Positions 17,619-26,086 of a stretch of DNA of 64,000 bases are shown one piece after another (within the stretch, counting starts at the first letter, position 1; each line of letters begins with the position of its first letter). The stretch lies in NCBI RefSeq assembly GCF_003260265.1, contig NZ_QITQ01000009.1, positions 1-64,000 of the forward strand. Direction: 5' to 3'. Origin of the DNA: Roseovarius amoyensis. Lineage in GTDB: Bacteria > Pseudomonadota > Alphaproteobacteria > Rhodobacterales > Rhodobacteraceae. Below the pieces are notes generated by a model. The model worked only from the letters and a program-made list of their open reading frames with translations. It had not been told where the DNA came from and made no database searches. The translations under genes were made by a program, and so were the position numbers.

Positions 17619-18371
17619 ATGAGACGCAAGCTGGCCGCAGGCAACTGGAAAATGAACGGCGACCGCGCGGCGCTGGCCGAGATCGAACAGGTGGCCAAGG
17701 CGCCGTCTGCCGCCGGGGTCGAGGTGCTGATCTGTCCGCCCGCCACCCTGCTGGCCGAGGCCGCCGCGCGCGCCGCCGGCACCACGGTGACGATCGGCGG
17801 GCAGGATTGCCACCCCGCCGCCGCCGGCGCCCATACCGGCGACATCTCGGCGCCGATGCTGGCAGACGCCGGTGCGCGCGCCGTCATCCTGGGCCATTCC
17901 GAACGCCGCGCCGATCATGGTGAGACCAGCAAACTAGTGCGCCACAAGGCCGAGGCCGCACAGGCCGCCGGCCTGGTCGCCATCATCTGCGTAGGCGAAA
18001 CCGAGGCCCAGCGCGACGACGGCACCGCACTGGATGTGGTCGCCCGCCAACTGGCCGAGTCGCTGCCCGACAGCGCCGGCGCCGAAAATACCGTTCTCGC
18101 CTATGAACCGGTCTGGGCCATCGGCACCGGCCGGGTGCCCGACACCGCCCAGATCGCCGAGATGCACAGCCACCTGCGCGCCCGCCTGGCCGCGCGGCTG
18201 GGTACGAACGTGGCCCAGGGCATCCGCATCCTTTACGGCGGGTCGGTCAAGCCCGGCAACGCCACCGAGATATTCGCCACCCCGAACGTCGATGGCGCGC
18301 TGGTCGGTGGTGCATCGCTGAAGGCGGGGGATTTCATCCCCATCATCGACGCGCTCGCCGCCGCCGGCTGA
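17619..18371 (+). CDS. tpiA: Triosephosphate isomerase
   Basis: 250 residues. Catalytic residues are all visible: Asn/Lys in AGNWKMNG (residues 6-13), His in LGHSERR, Glu in [10 protein letters not shown], and the phosphate loop [10 protein letters not shown] with GGASL near the end. Interconverts dihydroxyacetone phosphate and glyceraldehyde 3-phosphate in the cytoplasm. With pgk (36770) and class I aldolase (38095) it forms three lower-glycolysis/gluconeogenesis genes in the window, on the same strand but not one operon. GAGGGG lies upstream of the ATG. Confidence 0.96.
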   Translation: MRRKLAAGNWKMNGDRAALAEIEQVAKAPSAAGVEVLICPPATLLAEAAARAAGTTVTIGGQDCHPAAAGAHTGDISAPMLADAGARAVILGHSERRADHGETSKLVRHKAEAAQAAGLVAIICVGETEAQRDDGTALDVVARQLAESLPDSAGAENTVLAYEPVWAIGTGRVPDTAQIAEMHSHLRARLAARLGTNVAQGIRILYGGSVKPGNATEIFATPNVDGALVGGASLKAGDFIPIIDALAAAG

Positions 18372-18431
18372 GACGGGGCATCCATGCAGGTTCCCCTTCG
18401 CACGGCGGCACGCCGGGCGCGCGCCTGCCCT

Positions 18432-18893
18432 TCAGACCGGCAGCACTGTCGTCGACTTGATTTCTTCCATCGACAAGAGCGCCGTGACGGTGTGCACCTT
18501 CACCTCGGAAATTAGCGCCTGGTAGAACTCGTCATAAGCGCGGGCGTTGGGCACGACCACCTTGAGGATATAGTCGATGTCGCCGGCCAGGCGGTGCGCC
18601 TCCAGCACCTCGGCCCGGTCTTTCAGCGCCTTGAGAAACCGCGCCTGCCATTCGGCGTCATGCTCTGACGTGCGGATCAGGACAAAGAAACACGCCTCGA
18701 ATCCCAGCTCGGCCGCATCCAGCAGGTAGGTCTGGCCACGGATGACCCCGCCTTCGCGCATCTTGCGGATGCGGTTCCAGACCGGGGTCTTGGAACTGCC
18801 GACAGCGCGCGCGATTTCGTCCAGCGACCGGCTGCCGTCCTGCTGCAGTTCCATGAGAATTTTCCGATCCAGCGCGTCGAGACGAACAGCCAT
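18432..18893 (-). CDS. Lrp/AsnC-family transcriptional regulator
   Basis: 153 residues from the ATG at 18893 (MAVRLDALDRKILMELQQDG), where family homology starts; an upstream ATG would add 16 unlikely residues. An AsnC-type helix-turn-helix (SLDEIARAVGSSKTPVWNRI) is followed by the ligand-binding RAM domain (ending MEEIKSTTVLPV). It is transcribed away from the sulfate-reduction operon, with a palindrome-rich gap between them, which suggests that it controls that operon, perhaps in response to an amino acid such as cysteine. That last point is inference. Confidence 0.88.
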   Translation of the reverse strand: MAVRLDALDRKILMELQQDGSRSLDEIARAVGSSKTPVWNRIRKMREGGVIRGQTYLLDAAELGFEACFFVLIRTSEHDAEWQARFLKALKDRAEVLEAHRLAGDIDYILKVVVPNARAYDEFYQALISEVKVHTVTALLSMEEIKSTTVLPV

Positions 18894-18961
18894 TCCGGTT
18901 TCTTTCCTTTGCTGGAACGCCCCCGGCACACCCGGCCACACATGGAACGTTCGTTCTTATT

Positions 18962-19012
18962 TCTGCCGCCATATGGCGGTTTCGTGGGAATATTTTCTAT
19001 ATTGGCGGCAGA
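18962..19012. promoter_or_regulatory. Probable operator between the Lrp-type gene and the sulfur operon
   Basis: A perfect 14-bp palindrome CCGCCATATGGCGG (18966-18979) lies next to a wider inverted repeat whose arms are TCTGCCGCC (18962-18970) and GGCGGCAGA (19004-19012), with an AT-rich core between them. Three GC-rich half-sites (two in the palindrome, one near 19004) and an AT-rich middle fit a multi-site Lrp-type operator. Confidence 0.6.
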
Positions 19013-19056
19013 GTCAAATCGCTTCGTCAAACCGGTTGCAAGGGAATATCCGCATC

Positions 19057-19371
19057 ATGGCCCGTGCCTTTACCCCCAAGGTCGTCACCGCCAATGCCCT
19101 GGTCGAGGGCGACGCCGTCTATCTTGCCGCCGATGGCACCTGGGTGCGCCACCTTTGCCAGGCAGAGCTGATCACCGACGAGGTCCGCGCCGACGCTCGC
19201 CTTGCGCTTGCCCAGGCCCAGCCAACCGTTGTCGTCGGCCCCTACCTGGCCGATGCGGTGGCCGGCGCGGACGGCCCCGAACCCGCCCATTTCCGCGAGG
19301 ATTTTCGCCGCAAGGGCCCCTCGAACCTTTTCCACGGCAAGCAGGCAGAGCGTGCCGCGCCCCAACGCTGA
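19057..19371 (+). CDS. DUF2849 protein, first gene of the sulfite reductase operon
   Basis: 104 residues: RAFTPKVVTANALVEGDAVY, LITDEVRADARLALAQAQPT, GPEPAHFREDFRRKGPSNLF. This small conserved protein is usually found directly before the sulfite/nitrite reductase in alphaproteobacteria. It has no known catalytic motif; a role in assembly or as a partner of the reductase is only inferred from its fixed position. The ATG has AGGGA upstream. 19 bp separate it from the reductase gene. Confidence 0.8.
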   Translation: MARAFTPKVVTANALVEGDAVYLAADGTWVRHLCQAELITDEVRADARLALAQAQPTVVVGPYLADAVAGADGPEPAHFREDFRRKGPSNLFHGKQAERAAPQR

Positions 19372-19390
19372 CCCCGCAGGAGGCCCGAGA

Positions 19391-21058
19391 ATGTACCAAT
19401 ACAACGACTTCGACACCGCGTTCGTGAAAAACCGCGTCGCCCAGTTCCGCGCCCAGGTTGAACGCCGCATCGCCGGCACCCTGACCGAGGACGAATTCCG
19501 CCCCCTGCGCACCATGAACGGGCTTTACCTGCAACTGCATGCCTACATGCTGCGGGTGGCCATTCCCTATGGCTCGCTCGACCCGGCCAAGCTGCGCCAG
19601 CTTGCCTATATCGCCGAACGCTGGGACAAGGGCTATGGCCACTTCACCACCCGCACCAACATCCAGTTCCACTGGCCGCGTCTCAGCGACGTGCCCGACA
19701 TGCTGGAGGCGCTGTCAGAGGTCGGCATGCACGCGATCCAGACCTCGGGCAACACCGTGCGCAACGTTACATCCGACCATTTCGCCGGCGCCGCCGAGGG
19801 CGAGATCGAAGACCCCCGCCCCATCGCCGAACTGATCCGGCAATGGTCGACCGACCACCCCGAGTTCCAGTTCCTGCCGCGCAAGTTCAAGATCGCCGTG
19901 ATCGCCAGCGAGGCCGACCGCGCGGTGATGAAAAGCCACGACATCGGCCTGCGCATCGTCGAACAGGATGGCGCGCGCGGTTTCCAGGTCTGGATCGGCG
20001 GCGGCATGGGGCGCACGCCGATGGTGGCGCGGCTCTTGCGCGATTTCCTGCCGCGTGCCGACCTGCTGCCTTACCTGGAGGCGGTGCTTGCCACCTACAA
20101 CCGGCTCGGGCGGCGCGACAACAAGTTCAAGGCGCGCGTCAAGATCACCGTGCATGAAAACGGTCTCGACGAGATCCGCCGCCAGGTCGAAGCCGAATTT
20201 CCCCGCCGCCGCGCGGTGTTCTCGGGCGTCGATCAGGACTGGCTGGCGCGCATCGAGGCGGCGTTCATCACCCCGTCTCTTTCGCCCCGCGACACGGCCG
20301 CCTATCACGCCGCACGCGACGCCGATCCGGTGTTCCGGTCGTGGTGCGACACCAATGTCGCGCCCCACCGCCGCGCCGATCACGGCATCGTCACGATCAG
20401 CCTCAAGGCGCACGGGCAGACCCCCGGCGACATGAGCGCCGAACAGATGCGGCTGGTGGCCGACCTGGCGGAACGTTACGGCCACGACGACATCCGCGTC
20501 AGCCACGCCCAGAACCTAGTGCTGCCGCATGTCGCGCTGACCGACCTTCCGGCACTGCACGCGGCATTGAAGCCGGCAGGCCTGGCAACCGGCAACATCG
20601 GCCTTGCGTCCGACCTCATCGCCTGCCCGGGGATGGATTATTGCGCGCTGGCGACGGCGCGGTCGATCCCGGTGGCAACCGGCATCGCCAAGCGGCTGCA
20701 AGAGTTGAAGATCGAACACGACGTGGGCCATCTGCAGATCAAGATTTCCGGCTGCATCAACGCCTGCGGGCACCACCATGTCGGCCATATCGGCATTCTC
20801 GGGCTCGACCGTGGCGGGGTGGAAACCTACCAGATCACGCTGGGCGGCGATGCGTCCGAGAGCACCGAGATCGGCACTCGCACCGGCCCCGGATTTGGCT
20901 ATGACGAGATCGTGCCGGCCATCGAGAGGCTGATCTTTGCCTATCTCGACCTGCGCGAAGCCCCCAAAGAGACCTTTCTGGAAACCTATCGCCGGGTGGG
21001 CATGACCCCGTTCAAGTCGGCGCTTTATGACGAGGCCGCCGCCTATGCCGCAGAATGA
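19391..21058 (+). CDS. cysI: Assimilatory sulfite (nitrite/sulfite) reductase hemoprotein, CysI type
   Basis: 555 residues. Two ferredoxin-like halves are seen: TTRTNIQFHWPRLSDVPD in the first and the siroheme/4Fe-4S ligands in the second, CPGMDYCALA (Cys-X5-Cys) and SGCINACGHHH (Cys-X3-Cys). It reduces sulfite to sulfide with six electrons. Neighbours (APS reductase, Fpr) make sulfite the likelier substrate than nitrite. AGGAGG lies just before the ATG. It overlaps cysH by 14 bp, so the two are translationally coupled. Confidence 0.93.
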   Translation: MYQYNDFDTAFVKNRVAQFRAQVERRIAGTLTEDEFRPLRTMNGLYLQLHAYMLRVAIPYGSLDPAKLRQLAYIAERWDKGYGHFTTRTNIQFHWPRLSDVPDMLEALSEVGMHAIQTSGNTVRNVTSDHFAGAAEGEIEDPRPIAELIRQWSTDHPEFQFLPRKFKIAVIASEADRAVMKSHDIGLRIVEQDGARGFQVWIGGGMGRTPMVARLLRDFLPRADLLPYLEAVLATYNRLGRRDNKFKARVKITVHENGLDEIRRQVEAEFPRRRAVFSGVDQDWLARIEAAFITPSLSPRDTAAYHAARDADPVFRSWCDTNVAPHRRADHGIVTISLKAHGQTPGDMSAEQMRLVADLAERYGHDDIRVSHAQNLVLPHVALTDLPALHAALKPAGLATGNIGLASDLIACPGMDYCALATARSIPVATGIAKRLQELKIEHDVGHLQIKISGCINACGHHHVGHIGILGLDRGGVETYQITLGGDASESTEIGTRTGPGFGYDEIVPAIERLIFAYLDLREAPKETFLETYRRVGMTPFKSALYDEAAAYAAE

Positions 21059-21779
21059 TCTGATCGCGCATGTCCGGGCATTGAACGAGCAGTTTCGCCA
21101 CCACTCGGCCGTGCCGGTGCTGGCGCACGCACTGAGCGATCCGGCATTCGGGCGCATCGCGCTGGTGTCCAGCTTCGGCGCCGAATCGGTGGTGCTGCTG
21201 CACATGCTGTCGATCACCCGCCGCGATACGCCGGTGATCTTCATCGACACCCGGCTGCTGTTTGCCGAAACCCTGGTTTATCAGCAGGAACTGGCCGAAC
21301 GCCTGGCGCTGAGCGACGTGCGCATCATCCGCGCAGGCCAGGCCGATCTGGCCCGCCACGACCCGGACGGCACCTTGCACCAGCGCGACCCCGATACCTG
21401 CTGCGCGCTGCGCAAGACCGCCCCGCTGGAGGCCGCGCTGACGCAATTCGGCGGCTGGATCACCGGGCGCAAACGCTTTCACGGCGCCACGCGGCAGGCG
21501 CTCGATTTCTTCGAGATCGAGGCAGAGACCGGGCGCATCAAGGTCAACCCGCTGGCGCATTGGCGGCGCGAGGACGTGCAGACCTATATCGAGGAAAACC
21601 GCCTGCCCCGGCATCCGCTGGTGGCGCAGGGGTACCCCTCGATCGGCTGCATGCCCTGCACCTCGTCGGTGCGCGAGGGCGAAGACATCCGCGCCGGCCG
21701 CTGGCGCGACCGCGAAAAGACCGAATGCGGCATCCATTTCGCCGCCGGCAAGGTGACACGCAACGGAGTAAGCGCATGA
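21045..21779 (+). CDS. cysH: Assimilatory APS reductase (CysH family, 4Fe-4S type)
   Basis: 244 residues from the ATG inside the end of cysI. The PP-loop region SSFGAESVVLLHM (residues 42-54) binds the adenylylated sulfate. The catalytic cysteine is in ECGIHF (Cys228). Cys119-Cys120 and Cys202-X2-Cys205 match the 4Fe-4S ligands of APS reductases; PAPS reductases lack them. It therefore probably reduces APS directly, without an APS kinase step. The stop overlaps the next start (ATGA). Confidence 0.93.
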   Translation: MPQNDLIAHVRALNEQFRHHSAVPVLAHALSDPAFGRIALVSSFGAESVVLLHMLSITRRDTPVIFIDTRLLFAETLVYQQELAERLALSDVRIIRAGQADLARHDPDGTLHQRDPDTCCALRKTAPLEAALTQFGGWITGRKRFHGATRQALDFFEIEAETGRIKVNPLAHWRREDVQTYIEENRLPRHPLVAQGYPSIGCMPCTSSVREGEDIRAGRWRDREKTECGIHFAAGKVTRNGVSA

Positions 21780-22183
21780 GCGTTATCGTGACCGACACGG
21801 GCTTTGCGCCCGACGACTGGCAGGGCGGCTTCACCCCCCTGGCCGAAGCTGGGCCCGAGCCCACAGCGCTGGACCTGCCCGACGACACCGACCCTTTGAC
21901 GCTCGCGGACCGGCTGGCGAACGTGGCGATGATCCGGGTGGATTTCCCGGTATTTTCGAACGGGCGCGGCTTTTCCATCGCGCGCGAGCTGCGCCTGATG
22001 GGCTATGCCGGGCGGCTGAGGGCGCGCGGCCATGTCATTTCTGACCAATACGCCATGGCCCGCCGGTCGGGCTTTGACGAGGTCGAGATTTCTGACAATC
22101 TGGCCGCGCGCCAGCCCGAGCAGGATTGGCTTTTTCGCGCCGAATGGCAGAATTTTGATTACCAGGCGCGGCTGCGAGGTTAG
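21776..22183 (+). CDS. DUF934 protein of the sulfate reduction operon
   Basis: 135 residues with the conserved DUF934 core IRVDFPVFSNGRGFSIAREL, GYAGRLRARGHVISDQY and the C-terminal FDYQARL. It follows cysH with a 4-bp overlap, the usual place for this family, often annotated as an oxidoreductase of sulfite reduction. There is no nucleotide-binding motif I can see, so a catalytic role is not supported; a structural or assembly role is possible. Confidence 0.85.
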   Translation: MSVIVTDTGFAPDDWQGGFTPLAEAGPEPTALDLPDDTDPLTLADRLANVAMIRVDFPVFSNGRGFSIARELRLMGYAGRLRARGHVISDQYAMARRSGFDEVEISDNLAARQPEQDWLFRAEWQNFDYQARLRG

Positions 22184-22269
22184 GCTGGTTGCGCGGATAA
22201 GTCACCTTTGCCCTGATGTGGATCAAGGAATATCAGGCGTCTTTCGAATTATCCAAGCCCGAGGAACGA

Positions 22270-23115
22270 ATGAACGAGACAACGACAGTGACGCAAGCAA
22301 AGGCCGAAACGGCCCGCACCCTGCCCGACGCCCAGACCGTGACCGCCGTCAAGCATTATACCGACCGGCTGTTTGCGTTCCGCGTGACCCGTCCCGCCAG
22401 CCTGCGCTTTCGCTCGGGCGAATTCGTGATGCTGGGCCTGATGCAGGAAGACCCCAAGACCGGCCGTGAAAAGCCGCTGCTCAGGGCCTACTCCATCGCC
22501 AGCCCGGCTTGGGATGAGGAGTTGGAGTTCTACTCGATCAAGGTGCAGGATGGTCCTCTGACCTCTCGCCTGCAGCATATCCAGCCGGGCGACCAGATCA
22601 TCCTGCGGCCCAAGCCCGTGGGCACGCTGGTGCATGACGCGTTGCTGCCCGGCAAGCGCATCTGGTTCTTTGCCACCGGCACCGGGATTGCGCCCTTTGC
22701 CTCGCTCCTGCGGGACCCGCAGACCTATCACGACTATGACGAGGTGATCCTGACCCATACCTGCCGCGAGGTCGGCGAGCTGCAATATGGCGCCGATCTG
22801 ATCGAAACGATCCGCACCGACGAGATGCTGGCCGAACTGATCGGCGAGGGCTTTCACGAAAAGCTGCGCTATTACCCCACCACCACCCGCGAAGAGAGCC
22901 CCAAGATGGGCCGCATCACCGACCTGATGCGCTCGGGCGAGGTATTCGCCGATCTGGGGGTGGAGCCGCTGTCGCCAGAGACCGACCGCGCGATGGTATG
23001 CGGCAACCTGGCCTTCAACCTCGAACTCAAGGACATGCTCGAGGGCTATGGCCTGACCGAAGGCGCCAATTCCGCCCCCCGCGAATACGTGGTGGAAAAG
23101 GCCTTTCTGGACTGA
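22270..23115 (+). CDS. fpr: Ferredoxin/flavodoxin-NADP+ reductase
   Basis: 281 residues from the ATG at 22270, which has GAGGA upstream; the extra upstream codons are not family-like. FAD binding is shown by LRAYSIAS and NADP binding by FFATGTGIAPFASLLRD; the C-terminus MVCGNLAFNLELKDML and the final aromatic-poor VEKAFLD match bacterial Fpr of subclass IIB. It would reduce ferredoxin with NADPH to feed the CysI-type reductase, whose natural donor is ferredoxin. It is the last gene before a terminator hairpin. Confidence 0.9.
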   Translation: MNETTTVTQAKAETARTLPDAQTVTAVKHYTDRLFAFRVTRPASLRFRSGEFVMLGLMQEDPKTGREKPLLRAYSIASPAWDEELEFYSIKVQDGPLTSRLQHIQPGDQIILRPKPVGTLVHDALLPGKRIWFFATGTGIAPFASLLRDPQTYHDYDEVILTHTCREVGELQYGADLIETIRTDEMLAELIGEGFHEKLRYYPTTTREESPKMGRITDLMRSGEVFADLGVEPLSPETDRAMVCGNLAFNLELKDMLEGYGLTEGANSAPREYVVEKAFLD

Positions 23116-23171
23116 GCAGACCCCCGGTCGCGCGGCCAGCGCACCATCAAGGATTTCCGGACAAGAAAGCC

Positions 23172-23211
23172 ACGCCCGCGGGGGCCGACCCGGCGGGCGT
23201 TTGATTTCTTT
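23172..23211 (+). terminator. Terminator after fpr
   Basis: Stem ACGCCCGC/GCGGGCGT (23172-23179 with 23193-23200) extended by GGG/CCC with one bulge, followed by a T-rich run TTTGATTTCTTT. Closes the sulfur operon. Confidence 0.75.
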
Positions 23212-23293
23212 CGGCCATTCTTGATAGCATCCAAGCCATCCCGCAGGCGATCCGTTTCGCGGCATCACGGCCGGGAAAATCAAAGCGGGGCGC

Positions 23294-24595
23294 ATGAGCG
23301 TGCAAAAAGCGGTTGTTCTTGGCGGCTATGGCCTGATCGGGTCCGCCTGCATGCGGGCCCTGGCTGATGCCGGTCTTGACGTGGTCGGGGTCGGACGCTC
23401 AACGCGGTCTGCCATGGCTGCGAGCCCGGCTGCCGATTGGGTGATCCGGGACATCCCGACAATCACGGTCGACGAGTGGCGCGATTTGCTGACCGGGGTC
23501 GATGTCGTGGTGAACGCCGCCGGGGCGCTGCAGGACGGCGCGCGCGATGATCTGGAGGCAATCCACGTGACGACGGTCTCTCGCCTGGTCGAGGCCGCCG
23601 CCGGAATGCCGGTTCGGGTTGTGCAGATATCCGCCGCGGGTGTCTCCGACACCGCTTCGACGGATTTCTTCCGCACCAAGGCGCGCGGCGACGGCATCCT
23701 GTCCGCGGGTTTGGACGACTGGGTCATCCTGCGCCCGACGCTGGTGCTGTCGGAAGAAGCCTATGGCGGTACAGCCCTGTTGCGCGCCGTTGCGGGTTTG
23801 CCCCTGGTCCTGCCCGTGGTCTTTCCCGACGCGAAGGTCCAGACGGTTCATGTCGGCGATGTCGCCTCTGCCGTTGTCGCCGCCGCCCGTGGACAGGTGG
23901 CCGCCGGCACGATCGCGGACCTGACGGAACACGACGCGCACAGCTTTCCCGACCTTGTCGAGGCGGTGCGGCGCTGGCAGGGCTGGGCGCCCCCGGTCTG
24001 GCGCCCGGCCATTCCCGGCCTCGTGCTTTCCATCCTGGACCGGGGCGCGGACCTGCTTGGCCATCTTGGTTGGCGCTCGCCACTGCGAACAACAGCGCTG
24101 CGGGCCCTTGCCGATGGCGTCCGGGGCGACCCGGCGGCGTGGGAAAAGGCGGGGGGCACGCCTTGCCGGTCGCTGACTGACACCCTCGCGCGCCTGCCCG
24201 CCACGCGGCAGGAAAGGCTGTTCGCGCGCGCCTATTTTGCCCTGCCCCTGGCCATCGGGACGCTGGCGCTATTCTGGTGCGTGTCGGGCCTTGTCACCCA
24301 GCTTGCCCCGTCTCGCGCGCTGTCAGTCCTCGCAGATCGCGGCGTGCCCATTTGGGTGGCGGGGCTGACGGCCATCGGCGGGGTGGTGGCCGACATCACG
24401 CTTGGCCTTGCGATTTTGTGGCGGCGCTGGACAAGGCCCGCCGCGCTGGGAATGCTGGCGCTGTCCGGCGCCTATCTGATCGGCAGCCTAGCCGTCGCGC
24501 CTGATCTCTGGACCGATCCGCTGGGTCCGATGGTCAAGGTCTTTCCCGGTATGGCGTTGGCGGCGCTGGTCTGGCTGCTGGTGGAGGACAGATGA
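23294..24595 (+). CDS. SDR-family NAD(P)-binding protein with C-terminal DoxX-like membrane domain
   Basis: 433 residues. The N-terminal Rossmann fold is shown by VVLGGYGLIGSACMRALADA (GxxGxxG) and continues as an atypical SDR of the NAD(P)H-binding, epimerase-like kind up to about residue 290. After that come four hydrophobic segments, FALPLAIGTLALFWCVSGLV, VAGLTAIGGVVADITLGLAI, ALGMLALSGAYLIGSLAV and VFPGMALAALVWLLV, in the arrangement of DoxX-like domains. It overlaps the next gene by 4 bp. The substrate is unknown. Confidence 0.8.
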   Translation: MSVQKAVVLGGYGLIGSACMRALADAGLDVVGVGRSTRSAMAASPAADWVIRDIPTITVDEWRDLLTGVDVVVNAAGALQDGARDDLEAIHVTTVSRLVEAAAGMPVRVVQISAAGVSDTASTDFFRTKARGDGILSAGLDDWVILRPTLVLSEEAYGGTALLRAVAGLPLVLPVVFPDAKVQTVHVGDVASAVVAAARGQVAAGTIADLTEHDAHSFPDLVEAVRRWQGWAPPVWRPAIPGLVLSILDRGADLLGHLGWRSPLRTTALRALADGVRGDPAAWEKAGGTPCRSLTDTLARLPATRQERLFARAYFALPLAIGTLALFWCVSGLVTQLAPSRALSVLADRGVPIWVAGLTAIGGVVADITLGLAILWRRWTRPAALGMLALSGAYLIGSLAVAPDLWTDPLGPMVKVFPGMALAALVWLLVEDR

Positions 24596-25059
24596 CCTAT
24601 GACATCCTGCGCCTCTTGCATGTCCTCGGCGCGACGGTCCTGTTGGGAACCGGGGCCGGCATCGCCTTTTTCATGGTCATCTCGAATCGAAGCAGGGACG
24701 CGCGCCTGATCGCGCATGTCGCGGGCATCGTGGTGCTTGCCGACACCGTCTTTACCGCGACCGCTGCCGTCATCCAGCCGATCACCGGCTATCTGCTGGC
24801 GCGCGAGGCCGGCTGGCCATTGCTGACCGGATGGGTCGCGTGGTCGCTCGCGCTCTATGTCATTGTCGGGCTGTTCTGGCTGCCGGTGGTCTGGATGCAG
24901 GTGCGGATGCGCGACCTTGCAGTCACCGCGCGCGACGCCGGCACGCCGCTGCCGGCGCTGTACCATCGGCTTTATCGCTGGTGGTTCGCCTTTGGCTTTC
25001 CCGCTTTCGCAGCGGTCCTTGCGATCATCTGGCTGATGCTCACCAAGCCATCATTCTGA
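24592..25059 (+). CDS. DUF2269 integral membrane protein
   Basis: 155 residues, four membrane helices. It begins YDILRLLHVLGATVLLGTGA with the conserved His, and has GIVVLADTVFTATAAVIQPI and GYLLAREAGWPLLTGWVAWS, typical DUF2269 segments. It is coupled (ATGA) to the SDR/DoxX gene; this pair recurs in proteobacteria, suggesting a joint membrane oxidoreductase function, but none is established by the sequence. Confidence 0.82.
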   Translation: MTYDILRLLHVLGATVLLGTGAGIAFFMVISNRSRDARLIAHVAGIVVLADTVFTATAAVIQPITGYLLAREAGWPLLTGWVAWSLALYVIVGLFWLPVVWMQVRMRDLAVTARDAGTPLPALYHRLYRWWFAFGFPAFAAVLAIIWLMLTKPSF

Positions 25060-25069
25060 TGGTGGTTCC

Positions 25070-25095
25070 GGGTGCCCCATCCGTATAGGGCACCC
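25070..25095. terminator. Bidirectional terminator hairpin
   Basis: GGGTGCCC (25070-25077) pairs with GGGCACCC (25088-25095) across a 10-base loop, between two convergent genes. Confidence 0.65.
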
Positions 25096-25109
25096 GTCTG
25101 GTCATTTGT

Positions 25110-25886
25110 TCAGAGCCCCAGCGCAGCGCGCGCCGATTCCAGCGCGGTGCTCAGCATCTCTGGGTTGTCGACGGCGCTGCGAATGGACTGCGTCAGCGCG
25201 GTCTTTTTGAGCGGGCTCAGGTCGGAATCCTCGATCGCCGACACCACGGTGTCGAGGTCAAAACCATCGACACTCAGCGCATCCATCAGGCTGCCGGACT
25301 GATCATCTGCCGCTTCCATCGCGTCGCCGGTGGCCTCTTCGGCCTGATCGGTCATCCCCTCGACGGCCTCGGTCGCCTCATCCGCCATCTCTTCGGCGTC
25401 TTGCATGGCATCATCCGCGGCTTCCCCGGCCTGATCGGTCACATCCTCGACCGCCTCTGCCGCCCCGTCAGCAGCCTCTGCCGCGGTATCGTTGGCCTCT
25501 TCGGCAACGTCCGTCACCGCATCGGCTGCCTCTTCGGCGGCGTCTTCAGTCGCCTGCATGGCGTCGTCTGCAGCTTCTTCAGCGGCTGTCGCGGCCTCTT
25601 CGGCGGCGGTGGCGGCTTCTTCCGCCGCGCCTTCGGCAGCAGTTGCCGCCTCTTCGGCAGCGCTTTCTGCCTCGGCTGCGGCTTCTTCAGCGGCGCTCTC
25701 AGCCTCGGTTGCGGCCTCTTCGGCAGCGCTCTCCGCCTCGGCTGCGGCCCCTTCGGCCTCGGTCGCGGCCTGGGTGGCCGCATTATCGGCTGCGCCGGTC
25801 AGATCATCCAGCGTCTTGCCGGTAAAAAGCATGTAACCGCCGCCGATGACCACGATGGCCACGACGATCCAAATCAGGTTTCTCAT
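25110..25886 (-). CDS. Membrane-anchored Ala/Glu-rich 11-residue repeat protein
   Basis: 258 residues from the ATG at 25886, with GGAG seven bases upstream. The N-terminus is a membrane anchor (LIWIVVAIVVIGGGYMLF). About residues 30-185 are low-complexity and strongly acidic, with an 11-residue period: AAEEAATEAES, AAEEAAAEAES, AAEEAATAAEG, AAEEAATAAEE, then degenerate copies. Such 11-mers form right-handed amphipathic helices, as in group 3 LEA and apolipoprotein-like proteins. The last 60 residues (MDALSVDGFDLDTVVSAIED onward) are a separate small helical domain. Function unknown; an envelope stress or spacing role is speculation. Confidence 0.7.
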   Translation of the reverse strand: MRNLIWIVVAIVVIGGGYMLFTGKTLDDLTGAADNAATQAATEAEGAAAEAESAAEEAATEAESAAEEAAAEAESAAEEAATAAEGAAEEAATAAEEAATAAEEAADDAMQATEDAAEEAADAVTDVAEEANDTAAEAADGAAEAVEDVTDQAGEAADDAMQDAEEMADEATEAVEGMTDQAEEATGDAMEAADDQSGSLMDALSVDGFDLDTVVSAIEDSDLSPLKKTALTQSIRSAVDNPEMLSTALESARAALGL

Positions 25887-26086
25887 AAACTTCTCCAGGT
25901 CAGTTGCCGTCCGCGAGACATCGCGGACTTTGGCGCATTTGTCGCAGATGCCGTGTCTGGACGAAACCAGCAAGTGAAATCAACCGGCTTTTCGGCCCCG
26001 GACCGCCTATTTTGCAGCTTGAATCAGCACCAGTGCGCGGTTACGTTGCTGCCTCGAACGATTGCAATGTCAGAAGGACCAATACC

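Noticed and set aside
25200-25830. Tandem repeats resembling a CRISPR array
   Set aside because: The repeats are contiguous codons of an 11-residue protein repeat, with no unique spacers.
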